A DNA stretch of 6,079 nucleotides from DATKEH01 sp035546355 (GCA_035546355.1 DATKEH010000400.1:1-6079); one strand, 5' to 3'; counted from the first letter of the stretch, positions 1-6,079 are shown. Translations and numbers: made by a program. The notes: generated by a model not told the origin, from the sequence alone.

Positions 1-858
1 CACCTCAAAGCGAGCGGCAAGGAGAGCTGGGGCAAGCTCGAGGAGGTGATTCACCGCCTCGAGCGAGCTCGCGAGGCCGGTGTCGCGATCACCGCCGACG
101 TCTACCCCTACCACGCCAGCTCGACGGGCCTCAACTTCGACTTCCCGAGCTGGCTGATGGAAGGGGGCCACGAGGCGTTCGTGCGGCGCCTGCGGGATCC
201 CGAGGCCCGCCGGCGGGTGCTGGCGGAAACCGAGCTCATCCCGCCAGAGGACATCCTCCTGGTGAGCTTCAAGAACACCGACCTGCGCCACCTCACCGGC
301 AAGACCCTCGCCGAGGTCGCCACCGAACGCGGGGTCCACCCCGTGGAGGCGGCGATGGACCTGATGGCCGCAGACGACAGCCGCATCGGCACCGTGCGCT
401 TCACCATGAGCGAGGAGAACGTGCGCCGCAAGATCGCCCTGCCGTGGGTCAGCTTCTGCTCGGACTCCGGCTCGCTGGCCCCCGAGCCGCCGTTCACCCA
501 CTCGCAGCCCCACCCGCGGGCCTACGGCTCCTTCGCCCGCGTCCTCGGCAAGTACGCGCGCGAGGAGGGGCTGATCCCGCTCGAGGAGGCCATACGGCGG
601 CTCACCGGCTTCCCCGCCGAGAACCTCCGCCTCGACCGCCGTGGCCTGCTCGCCGCCGGCTACTTCGCCGACGTGGTGGTCTTCGATCCCGCCACCATCA
701 CCGACCACGCCACCTTCGAGGAGCCGCACCAGCTCGCCACCGGCGTCCACCACGTGTTCGTGAACGGCGTGCGGGTGGTGCGCGACGGTGCCCACACCGG
801 GGCGCTGCCGGGCCGCGTCGTGCGCGGGCCAGGGTGGACGGGGACGCCCGCGCCCTAA
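1..858 (+). CDS. N-acyl-D-amino-acid deacylase (D-aminoacylase), C-terminal part, 5' truncated by window edge
   Basis: The reading frame is open from base 1 and ends at TAA 856-858, giving 285 visible residues. Enzymes of this amidohydrolase family are roughly 480-530 aa, so about 40-45% of the N-terminus, including the first metal-binding strand, lies outside the window. Family signatures seen: HLKASG at residues 1-6 (the 'SHHKASG'-type metal-ligand segment), a DVYPY-ASSTGL segment at about 33-44, FCSDSGSLAPE around residue 155 whose Asp corresponds to the conserved catalytic/metal Asp, HPRAYGSFARVLGKY, and the C-terminal LTGFPAENLRL...G-L-AGYFADVVVFDP block typical of amidohydrolases. Known role of the family: zinc-dependent hydrolysis of N-acyl-D-amino acids to a D-amino acid and a carboxylate; the exact substrate here is not deducible. 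It is separated from the next gene by 97 nt that hold a hairpin and an operator, so it is probably a separate transcription unit. The internal GTG at 46 is not the true start. Confidence 0.88.
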   Translation, partial: HLKASGKESWGKLEEVIHRLERAREAGVAITADVYPYHASSTGLNFDFPSWLMEGGHEAFVRRLRDPEARRRVLAETELIPPEDILLVSFKNTDLRHLTGKTLAEVATERGVHPVEAAMDLMAADDSRIGTVRFTMSEENVRRKIALPWVSFCSDSGSLAPEPPFTHSQPHPRAYGSFARVLGKYAREEGLIPLEEAIRRLTGFPAENLRLDRRGLLAAGYFADVVVFDPATITDHATFEEPHQLATGVHHVFVNGVRVVRDGAHTGALPGRVVRGPGWTGTPAP

Positions 859-868
859 CCTCGAGCCC

Positions 869-895
869 CGCCGGCGACTTCTCCACGTCGCGGCG
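869..895 (+). terminator. Strong GC-rich hairpin after the deacylase gene; possible terminator
   Basis: CGCC (869-872), a single bulged G, and GCGAC (874-878) pair with GTCGC (887-891) and GGCG (892-895) around an 8-nt loop TTCTCCAC. It begins 11 nt after the deacylase stop codon. It is followed by a run of C rather than T, so it is not a canonical intrinsic terminator. It could end or attenuate the upstream transcript, or it could be a chance stem in GC-rich DNA. Confidence 0.35.
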
Positions 896-901
896 CCCCC
901 C

Positions 902-931
902 TTGCGCCGACCGGCCGGCCTGCTGTACACT
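902..931 (+). promoter_or_regulatory. Candidate promoter of the blaI-like/M56 operon
   Basis: TTGCGC (902-907) and TACACT (926-931) are separated by 18 bp and match 3/6 and 4/6 of the sigma-70 -35 and -10 consensus. TACACT is directly repeated at 932-937, giving an alternative -10. The operator at 930-943 would overlap the -10 region and the start of transcription, a position that suits repression. The matches are weak and the host's promoter consensus is unknown, so this is only a plausible placement. Confidence 0.3.
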
Positions 932-943
932 TACACTTGTAAG
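930..943. promoter_or_regulatory. BlaI/MecI-type operator upstream of the repressor gene (perfect inverted repeat)
   Basis: CTTACA-CT-TGTAAG is a perfect dyad with 6-bp arms and a 2-bp centre. It contains the TACA...TGTA half-sites that BlaI/MecI repressors of Staphylococcus and Bacillus bind. It is an AT-rich island in about 70% GC DNA and ends 12 nt before the repressor ATG, between the candidate promoter and the ribosome binding site. This placement suggests autoregulation of the repressor/metallopeptidase pair. A second, nearly identical copy (14 of 15 bases from 930 to 944) lies at 3221-3236. Confidence 0.8.
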
Positions 944-955
944 CGAGAGGCCACG

Positions 956-1351
956 ATGAAAGAGCTCCACGCCTTGACCGACCTGCAGTTGGCGATCCTG
1001 GACGTCCTCTGGCGACGGGGCGAAGCGACCGCTAGCGAGGTGCACGAGGAGCTCGTCGACAGCCTCGGGCTGGCGCGCAAGACGGTCGGCACCCTGCTCA
1101 CCCGGCTGGAGAAGCAGCGGGTCCTGACGCACCGTTCCGCCGGCCGGGAGTTCGTCTACCGCGCCGCCGTGACGCGCCGGGAGGTAGGGCGCGCCACCGT
1201 TCGCAACGTGCTGCAGCGGCTCTTCCACGGCAGCCTGCCGGCGCTCGTCAACCAGGCGCTGGAGAGCGAGGAGGTGAAGCCGGGAGACGTCCAGCGAGTG
1301 CAGGAGCTGATCGCTGCCTGGCAGCGCCAGGGGGAGGAACCGGAGCCGTGA
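956..1351 (+). CDS. BlaI/MecI/CopY-family transcriptional repressor
   Basis: A 131-aa winged-helix repressor, the usual length for the BlaI/MecI (penicillinase repressor) family. The ATG at 956 is preceded by GAGAGG (945-950), 5 nt upstream. Residues 7-69 form the winged helix: LTDLQLAILDVLW, the EVHEEL helix, the recognition helix region LARKTVGTLLTRLEKQ (about 39-54) and the wing GREFVYR (63-69). The C-terminal half (about 75-122) with RLFHGSLPALVNQAL matches the family dimerisation domain. Known mechanism: a dimer binds TACA/TGTA dyads and is inactivated by proteolysis triggered by the partner membrane sensor. From memory, staphylococcal BlaI is cut at an Asn-Phe bond; the aligned place here is about Gln100-Ala101, so that bond is not conserved. 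The stop overlaps the next gene's start (GTGA), indicating translational coupling. The operator just upstream implies autorepression. CopY-like metal sensing is unlikely because the protein has no cysteine. Confidence 0.93.
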   Translation: MKELHALTDLQLAILDVLWRRGEATASEVHEELVDSLGLARKTVGTLLTRLEKQRVLTHRSAGREFVYRAAVTRREVGRATVRNVLQRLFHGSLPALVNQALESEEVKPGDVQRVQELIAAWQRQGEEPEP

Positions 1352-3168
1352 ACGCGTGGACCCTGGTGCAGCCTCTGGCGCCGGCGATGGCCGGCTGGCT
1401 GCTCACCTACCTGGCGCACAGCACGGCCCTGCTGGCGGCGGCCTGGCTGGCGAGCCGGTTCGTCGTCTCGGCCGACTGGCGCGACACGCTGTGGAAGGCG
1501 GCCCTGGTCGGCTCCCTGGTGACGGCGTCGTTGCCGCTCCCCGCGCACTGGCGGCTGCCGGCGCTGCCGGCCGCGTCCTCGACGCTGACGTCGGTGGGCA
1601 CCGAGCCGACGGCGGTGGCCAGGGGCGCGGCGGAGCTGCCGAGCGCAGCGCTCGCCGGACGGGCCCCGGGGGCGAATTCCGGCCAGGCAGAGCGGTCCGC
1701 CCCGCCAGTACCCTCCCGCATCTCTGGCTGGCCGCGGCCCTCTGCCCATCTCCTCGCCGGCCTCTGGGCGGGTGTCGCCGCCGCGGGAGTGCTGTGGCGG
1801 GGGTTGCGCTACCTGCTCTTCCTCCGTCGCCTCGATCGGCGGCGGGTGACGGACCGGCAGCTGCTGCGCGTGGTCGAGCAGCTGGCGCGCTCGATGCGCC
1901 TCCCGCGACCGCCTCGAACCACGCATTCGAGCGCCCTGCAGGTGCCGATCGCGCTGGCCGGGGGCGAGGTCTGCCTGTCGGATCGCTTCACCGCGCTCTC
2001 TCCGGCGCAACAGCGCGGCATCCTCGCTCACGAGCTGGCGCACCTCTGCCGGCGCGACCCGCTCTGGCTGCTGGCGGCCGAGCTCCTACGCGGCGCCTTC
2101 TTCTTCCAACCGCTCAACCGACTCGCCCAGCGCGGGCTCAAGGAAGCCGCCGAGCAGCTGTGTGACGACGCGGCGGTGGCGGCGGTCGGCGATCCGCTGG
2201 CGCTGGCGGAGGGGTTGAGGGCGCTGGCGGTGGACCTGCTGCGGCGGCGGCCGCTGCCGATCGCCGCCGTGGTCGACGGGCGGTCTCCGCTGGTGCGGCG
2301 CGTGGCGCGCGTCCTCGGTCCCCCTGGCGGCCCCAGCGCGCCACTGCGATGGCGGGTGGCCATCGTCGCCGGCGCGTGCCTGCTGGTGGGCAGCCTGGCG
2401 CCGGCTGCGCAACGGGCGCCCTCGACCCTGGCGAGCGAGACCGGCCCCGCCGGCACCTCGCAGAGGGCAGACGGCGAGGACCTGCAGGTGGAGTACCTCG
2501 ATCTCGAGCTGTCGCACACCGGAGACGACGACCGGCGCGGCAATCCGACGCGGCTCCTGTTGCGTGCCCGGGGCGTGCGGGTGCCGCGGGGAACGGCGCA
2601 GATAGTCGGTATCGACCGGGATGGCTTCCTCGAGGCGCGCCAGCAGCGCGGCGGCTCCACCGTCCAGTTGCGGGTCGATCCCAGGGCCGACGGCAGCCAG
2701 CGCCGGCAGCTCTGGGTCGACGACCAGCCCCGGCCATTCGACCACCTGGCGGAGCAGTGGCTGGCCGAGCTGCTGGTCGTCGCTCGCTTCCCCGCCTACT
2801 ACGGCACGCCGCCGGCGCCCCTCTGGGGTGTCGATGCCGCCGAAGCCGAGGCGCTCTCGGGTGCCGCACGGCTGTGGAACGGAGAGGACCAGCGGAGCTT
2901 CGAGCGCGACAGCGTGCCGGTGACGGTCGAGATCCTCGCCCGCGACGTCCTGCTCCACCCCACCGAGGCGCGCGTGCTGTCGGTGCGCCCCGGGGGTGCG
3001 CTGACGGTGCGCGAGCGCCAGGGGTCGCTCGAGCGCAGGTTCGAGCTCACCACCGGCAGCGACGGTGTGTCGCGGATCGACTCCTCCTGCACCTTCCCCG
3101 AGCCCGTCGCCGAGAGCACCGACGCCTGGCTGGCTCGCATCCTGCGCCAGCACCTGGCCCGCGACTGA
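1348..3168 (+). CDS. BlaR1-like M56 family membrane zinc metallopeptidase with a non-PBP C-terminal sensor domain
   Basis: 606 aa, GTG start at 1348 overlapping the repressor stop by 4 nt, with GGGGAGGA (1331-1338) 9 nt upstream. Predicted membrane segments lie at about 15-35, 47-63 and 134-158, with a hydrophobic stretch at about 238-253. The M56 zinc site is intact: HELAH at 228-232 (H228, E229, H232) followed by E269-x-x-C-D-D, where E269 is the probable third ligand. Another membrane segment at about 336-352 leads into a C-terminal domain of about 250 residues, presumably extracytoplasmic. In BlaR1/MecR1 this position holds a class-D-like penicillin-binding domain with an SxxK serine; here I see no SxxK and no similar fold signature. 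Instead it has charged, beta-rich sequence with GIDRDGFL (421-428) and WVDDQPRPFDHLAEQW (456-471), a pattern I associate with other M56 proteins of high-GC environmental bacteria. Role by family: on sensing a signal it activates its protease domain, leading to loss of the BlaI repressor. The ligand is unknown. Confidence 0.88.
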   Translation: MNAWTLVQPLAPAMAGWLLTYLAHSTALLAAAWLASRFVVSADWRDTLWKAALVGSLVTASLPLPAHWRLPALPAASSTLTSVGTEPTAVARGAAELPSAALAGRAPGANSGQAERSAPPVPSRISGWPRPSAHLLAGLWAGVAAAGVLWRGLRYLLFLRRLDRRRVTDRQLLRVVEQLARSMRLPRPPRTTHSSALQVPIALAGGEVCLSDRFTALSPAQQRGILAHELAHLCRRDPLWLLAAELLRGAFFFQPLNRLAQRGLKEAAEQLCDDAAVAAVGDPLALAEGLRALAVDLLRRRPLPIAAVVDGRSPLVRRVARVLGPPGGPSAPLRWRVAIVAGACLLVGSLAPAAQRAPSTLASETGPAGTSQRADGEDLQVEYLDLELSHTGDDDRRGNPTRLLLRARGVRVPRGTAQIVGIDRDGFLEARQQRGGSTVQLRVDPRADGSQRRQLWVDDQPRPFDHLAEQWLAELLVVARFPAYYGTPPAPLWGVDAAEAEALSGAARLWNGEDQRSFERDSVPVTVEILARDVLLHPTEARVLSVRPGGALTVRERQGSLERRFELTTGSDGVSRIDSSCTFPEPVAESTDAWLARILRQHLARD

Positions 3169-3186
3169 TCCCCACTCCCGAAGGTC

Positions 3187-3193
3187 GAGAGGG
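3187..3193 (+). promoter_or_regulatory. Ribosome binding site that fixes the outer-membrane protein start at 3200
   Basis: GAGAGGG lies 6 nt before ATG 3200. The same GAGAGG sequence serves the repressor gene at 945-950. It supports translation from 3200 and therefore places the downstream palindrome inside the coding sequence. The open frame extends upstream to 3065 inside the M56 gene, but only without such a site. Confidence 0.65.
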
Positions 3194-3199
3194 CGCCCC

Positions 3200-5818
3200 A
3201 TGCACCGCACCTCCTTTAGCGCTTACATTTGTAAGCTAACATTCGTCGCGCTGGTCTCTGCGCTCCCGGCGCACGCACAGCCCCCATCGGTGGCCGCCTT
3301 GCCGATCGACGGGGAGCCGCCGGAGATCGACGGGCGGCTGACCGAGGCGATCTGGCAGCAGGCCCCCGCCGCCACCGGGTTCGTGCAGCGCCAGCCCGAC
3401 GAGGGTGCCCCGGCGTCTCTGCCCACCGAGGTCCGCTTCCTCCTCGCTCCCGATGCCCTCTACGTCGGCGCCCGCATGGCGAGTGACGACCCGGCCAGCA
3501 TCCAGGCGCCGATCTCACGGCGGGACAACGACGCCGAGGCCGACGTGCTGCTGGTCTCCCTCGATACCTACCGCGACCGTCGTACCGCGTACACCTTCGG
3601 CATCACCGCCGGAGGCGTCCGCATCGACCGCTTCCACCCCGAGGATCGCGAAAGCGCGGACGCCTCCTTCGACCCGGTGTGGGAGGCACGGGCCCACGTC
3701 GGGCCCGACGGCTGGACGGCCGAGATGCGCATTCCCTACTCGCAGCTTCGCTTCCTCGATCAGCCCGAGCAGAGCTGGGGCCTCAACGTGGTGCGCTTCG
3801 TGCCGGCGAGGAACGAGCGCTCGATGTGGGTGTTGGTGCCGCGCCAGGAGACGGGTTGGTCGTCGCGCTTCGGGGAGCTCACCGGCATCCGGGGGCTGCG
3901 GCAGGGGCGCCGCATCGAGCTGCTGCCCTATGCCGCCGGCGACGCGCAGCGGCTCGGCACACCCCAGCCCGACAACCCCTTCTTCGAGGAGGAGGACCTG
4001 CAGGGGCGGGTGGGGGCGGACTTCAAGATGGGCCTCGGGTCGAGCTTTACTCTCGAGGGGACGGTCAACCCCGACTTCGGCCAGGTAGAGGCCGACCCGG
4101 CGGTGGTGAATCTATCGGCGTTCGAGATCTTCTTTCCCGAGCGGCGCCCGTTCTTCACCGAGCGGGCGCAGCTGCTGCGCGGCAGCGGGCCCGCCTACTT
4201 CTACTCGCGCCGCATCGGCGCGCCCCCGGTCGGCCGCATCGACGCGGACTACGCCGACGTGCCCGAGGAGACCGCCATCCTCGGCGCCGCCAAGCTCACC
4301 GGCCGGCTCGCCTCCGGCACCTCCCTGGGCGGTCTCTTCGCCGTCACCGACCGCGAGCACGCCCGCACCTGGGACGCCGCGACCGGCGCCTTCGGGCGGC
4401 AGTTGCTGTCGCCCTACAGCGGTTTCCTGGTCCTGCGAGCGCAGCAGGAAGTGGGGCGCAGCGCCTCGACGGTCGGCGCGAGCTTCACCGGAGTGGTGCG
4501 CGATCTCGACGCCGCCGAGCCGGCGACGGACCTGCTCACCGAAGAGGCGTGGGCGGGAGGCCTGGACTGGCTGCTGCGGCTCGCCGACGACATCTACGAG
4601 CTGTCGGGGCACGCCGGCTTCAGCCAGGTCGCCGGTAGCGAGGCGGCCATCCTTCGGCTGCAGCGCTCGAGCGCACGCTACTTTCAGCGCCCCGACGCCG
4701 ACCACGTCGAGCTCGACCCCCTGCGCACCTCCCTCTCCGGCTACACCGGGCGGCTGGCGCTGGACAAGGTCAGCGGCAAGCACTGGCTATGGACGACCGC
4801 CCTGTCCGCCTACTCCCCCGAGCTCGAGATCAACGACGCCGGTCGGCTGGCGACGACCGACTACGTCTTCGGGTACGGCAACCTGAGGTATCGCCAGACC
4901 GAACCCGGACCGCTGCTGCGCGACTACCAGGTGGGGCTGTCGAGCGAGAATCAATACAACTTCGACGGTACCCGTACCTTCACCGCCCTACGCACCGACA
5001 GCGAGCTGACCTGGAAGAGCTTCTGGACCACCGCGTTCACCGGCTGGGTCGACCTGCGCTCCCAGAGCGACCGCTCGACGCGGGGTGGGCCGCTGATGGG
5101 AACCGGCCAGGCGTGGGTGACGTGGCTCTCCTTTGCCAGCAACCCCGGCCGGTCGACACGCGGCAGCGGTAGCGTCTTCTACGGCGAGAACGAGCTCGGC
5201 GAGCGCACCGTCGAGCTGTCGGGTGGCGTCTCCTTCAGGCCTTCGCCGCGCTGGCAGCTCGTCCTGGAGCCGGTGTGGTTCGACTCCACCCAGCCGCGCC
5301 AGTTCGTCACCTCCCGCGAGAATGGCCCCAGCGCCACCTACGGGCGGCGCTACGTCTTCTCGTTCATCGACCGCCACGAGGTAGCCCTGCGCACCCGCCT
5401 CAACCTGGCCGTCACCCCCGACCTCTCCTTCGAGCTCTACGCCGAGCCCTTCGCCGCGAGCGGCGACTTCTACCGCTTCGGCGAGCTGCCGGCGGCGGGC
5501 TCGCGAGACCTCCGTTTCTACGGCACCGACGGCACCACCGCCGAGGAGCGTGAGGACGGCTCGCTGCTGGTGACCGACGGCGCCGACAGCTTCGTCCTCC
5601 CCGACCGCGACTTCGACCTCCGGTCCTTCCGCAGCAACGCCGTGCTGCGTTGGGAGTGGCGCCCCGGCAGTACCCTGTTCCTGGTATGGCAGCAGGACCG
5701 CTTCGGCGAGCTCACTCGCGGCGAAAGCGTCCGTCCCGATGCCCTCGCCGACGTCTTCGATCCCGCCGCCGACCAGCGATTCGTCGTCAAGGTGAGCTAC
5801 TGGATTCCCTGGGGCTGA
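3200..5818 (+). CDS. DUF5916 outer-membrane beta-barrel protein with N-terminal CBM9-like domain
   Basis: 872 aa from ATG 3200. Residues 1-26 form a signal peptide: basic n-region with K12, hydrophobic LTFVALVSALPA, cleavage after AHA26. The N-terminal domain (about 35-240) starts with PIDGEPPEIDGRLTEAIW and reads as a carbohydrate-binding family 9-like beta-sandwich (ALYVGARM..., WTAEMRIPYSQLRF). The DUF5916 region follows, marked by NPDFGQVEADPAVVNLSAFE starting at residue 290 and running into FFPERRPFF. The rest consists of alternating aromatic beta strands ending in VVKVSYWIPWG, consistent with an outer-membrane barrel. Molecular function of the family is not established; sugar binding is suggested only by the fold and is not proven. 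It lies 31 nt after the M56 gene on the same strand, so it is probably co-transcribed. It also carries a repressor operator within codons 8-13. The upstream in-frame extension to 3065 lies in the M56 gene and would bury the signal peptide, so it was not used. Confidence 0.9.
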   Translation: MHRTSFSAYICKLTFVALVSALPAHAQPPSVAALPIDGEPPEIDGRLTEAIWQQAPAATGFVQRQPDEGAPASLPTEVRFLLAPDALYVGARMASDDPASIQAPISRRDNDAEADVLLVSLDTYRDRRTAYTFGITAGGVRIDRFHPEDRESADASFDPVWEARAHVGPDGWTAEMRIPYSQLRFLDQPEQSWGLNVVRFVPARNERSMWVLVPRQETGWSSRFGELTGIRGLRQGRRIELLPYAAGDAQRLGTPQPDNPFFEEEDLQGRVGADFKMGLGSSFTLEGTVNPDFGQVEADPAVVNLSAFEIFFPERRPFFTERAQLLRGSGPAYFYSRRIGAPPVGRIDADYADVPEETAILGAAKLTGRLASGTSLGGLFAVTDREHARTWDAATGAFGRQLLSPYSGFLVLRAQQEVGRSASTVGASFTGVVRDLDAAEPATDLLTEEAWAGGLDWLLRLADDIYELSGHAGFSQVAGSEAAILRLQRSSARYFQRPDADHVELDPLRTSLSGYTGRLALDKVSGKHWLWTTALSAYSPELEINDAGRLATTDYVFGYGNLRYRQTEPGPLLRDYQVGLSSENQYNFDGTRTFTALRTDSELTWKSFWTTAFTGWVDLRSQSDRSTRGGPLMGTGQAWVTWLSFASNPGRSTRGSGSVFYGENELGERTVELSGGVSFRPSPRWQLVLEPVWFDSTQPRQFVTSRENGPSATYGRRYVFSFIDRHEVALRTRLNLAVTPDLSFELYAEPFAASGDFYRFGELPAAGSRDLRFYGTDGTTAEEREDGSLLVTDGADSFVLPDRDFDLRSFRSNAVLRWEWRPGSTLFLVWQQDRFGELTRGESVRPDALADVFDPAADQRFVVKVSYWIPWG
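3215..3242 (+). promoter_or_regulatory. Candidate internal promoter enclosing the second operator
   Basis: TTTAGC (3215-3220) and TAACAT (3237-3242) could act as weak -35 (3/6) and -10 (4/6) elements, with a 16-bp spacer that is exactly the palindrome 3221-3236. A transcript from it would start near 3249, after the ATG and inside the signal-peptide codons, and no good start codon follows until GTG 3290, which lacks a Shine-Dalgarno sequence. This makes the promoter reading less likely than a purely blocking operator. Confidence 0.2.
3221..3236. promoter_or_regulatory. Second BlaI/MecI-type operator, located inside the signal-peptide codons of the outer-membrane protein gene
   Basis: GCTTACA-TT-TGTAAGC is a perfect 16-bp dyad with 7-bp arms, sharing CTTACA-N-TTGTAAGC with the copy at 930-944. 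It encodes A8-Y9-I10-C11-K12 and the first base of L13. The codons ATT, TGT, CTA and ACA in and beside it are AT-rich and unlike the GC-ending codons elsewhere in the gene, which points to selection on the DNA rather than on the peptide. Repressor bound here could block elongation from the upstream operon promoter or occlude a local promoter. Confidence 0.78.
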
Positions 5819-5858
5819 GGCGGCGTCGCAAGGCGTGGACGGCACCCCGGGGACGGGC

Positions 5859-6079
5859 TCATGCGTCGCCCGGCTCGGCGGCGCTCGGGGCAGCCGGGGC
5901 GCTCTCCTCGCCCACCCCGTCCGCCGCCTGCCGCGCCGCCCGGTGCCGCTCGCGCAGCCGCTGCGCTTCCCAGCCGGCGAAGCGGAACAGCAGGTCGAGC
6001 AGGAAACCCACCGCCAGACCGACGACGACCCCGCCGAGCACCAGGGCGTTGAAGCGGGTGCCGGTGGCGCCTCGCCCCA
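5859..6079 (-). CDS. C-terminal end of a small membrane-anchored protein of unknown function (5' end beyond window)
   Basis: The minus-strand frame is open from the right edge of the window and ends at TGA 5861-5859, giving about 72 visible residues. One clear transmembrane helix, LVLGGVVVGLAVGFLLDLLFRF, is followed by a charged segment WEAQRLRERHRAARQ and a low-complexity Ala/Pro/Glu tail. A GTG at 6041 could be a start, but no Shine-Dalgarno sequence precedes it and the frame stays open upstream with plausible sequence (TRFNAL), so the true start probably lies outside. I do not recognise a family. It converges on the outer-membrane protein gene with only 40 nt between the stop codons and no clear terminator. 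GC-rich shadow reading frames are common here, so its reality rests on the well-formed membrane helix. Confidence 0.5.
   Translation of the reverse strand, partial: GRGATGTRFNALVLGGVVVGLAVGFLLDLLFRFAGWEAQRLRERHRAARQAADGVGEESAPAAPSAAEPGDA

Noticed and set aside
788..955. Upstream extension of the repressor start to 788
   Set aside because: The added residues are Arg/Pro-rich, overlap the deacylase gene, and would translate through the operator; ATG 956 has a ribosome binding site and gives the normal family length.
444..959. Plus-strand frame overlapping the deacylase gene
   Set aside because: Arg/Ala/Pro-rich out-of-frame translation of the deacylase gene with no domain features.
3065..3199. 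Upstream extension of the outer-membrane protein start to 3065
   Set aside because: It would overlap the M56 gene by about 100 nt, place a proline/serine-rich stretch before the signal peptide, and ignore the good Shine-Dalgarno sequence before ATG 3200.
2086..3210. 374-aa minus-strand open frame opposite the M56 gene
   Set aside because: It is a shadow of GC-rich coding DNA: composition is low-complexity (Arg, Ala, Gly, Pro), no domain is recognisable, and the opposite strand carries a clear M56 peptidase.
4988..5845. 285-aa minus-strand open frame opposite the barrel gene
   Set aside because: Repetitive Val/Gly/Glu/Ala composition, the mirror of the barrel codons; no motif, and the plus-strand gene is well supported throughout.
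5845..5852. CCCCGGGG palindrome between the convergent genes as a terminator
   Set aside because: It has no loop and no T-tract, and an 8-bp GC palindrome is expected by chance at this base composition.

Overview
The window is dense, very GC-rich bacterial DNA (around 70% G+C by eye). It carries a signal-peptide-bearing outer-membrane beta-barrel protein, so the host is a diderm (Gram-negative-type) bacterium. The combination of a DUF5916-type barrel, a BlaI/M56 regulatory pair and an N-acyl-D-amino-acid deacylase is familiar from environmental high-GC phyla such as Acidobacteriota or Gemmatimonadota. That placement is inference; no marker gene is present to fix it.

Layout: (1) 1-858, plus strand, is the C-terminal part of an N-acyl-D-amino-acid deacylase cut by the left edge. 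(2) 859-955 is an intergenic region with a strong hairpin and, just before the next gene, a perfect inverted repeat CTTACA-CT-TGTAAG, which is a BlaI/MecI-type operator. (3) 956-1351 is a BlaI/MecI-family repressor. (4) 1348-3168, overlapping it by 4 nt, is a BlaR1-like M56 membrane metallopeptidase with an intact HELAH zinc site. Its C-terminal sensor domain shows no recognisable penicillin-binding domain. (5) 3200-5818 is an 872-residue outer-membrane protein with a CBM9-like N-terminal domain and a DUF5916 barrel. (6) 5859-6079, minus strand, is the end of a small membrane-anchored protein of unknown function running off the right edge.

The most interesting structure is a pair of almost identical operators. 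One lies upstream of the repressor gene. The other, an even longer perfect palindrome (GCTTACA-TT-TGTAAGC), lies at 3221-3236 INSIDE the outer-membrane protein gene, in the codons for its signal peptide. Together they outline a self-contained regulon: a membrane metalloprotease senses something through an unusual extracytoplasmic domain, relieves a BlaI-like repressor, and so controls both the regulatory pair and an adjacent outer-membrane protein. No beta-lactamase is present in the window, so this looks like a BlaI/BlaR1 circuit put to use in envelope or outer-membrane control rather than beta-lactam resistance.
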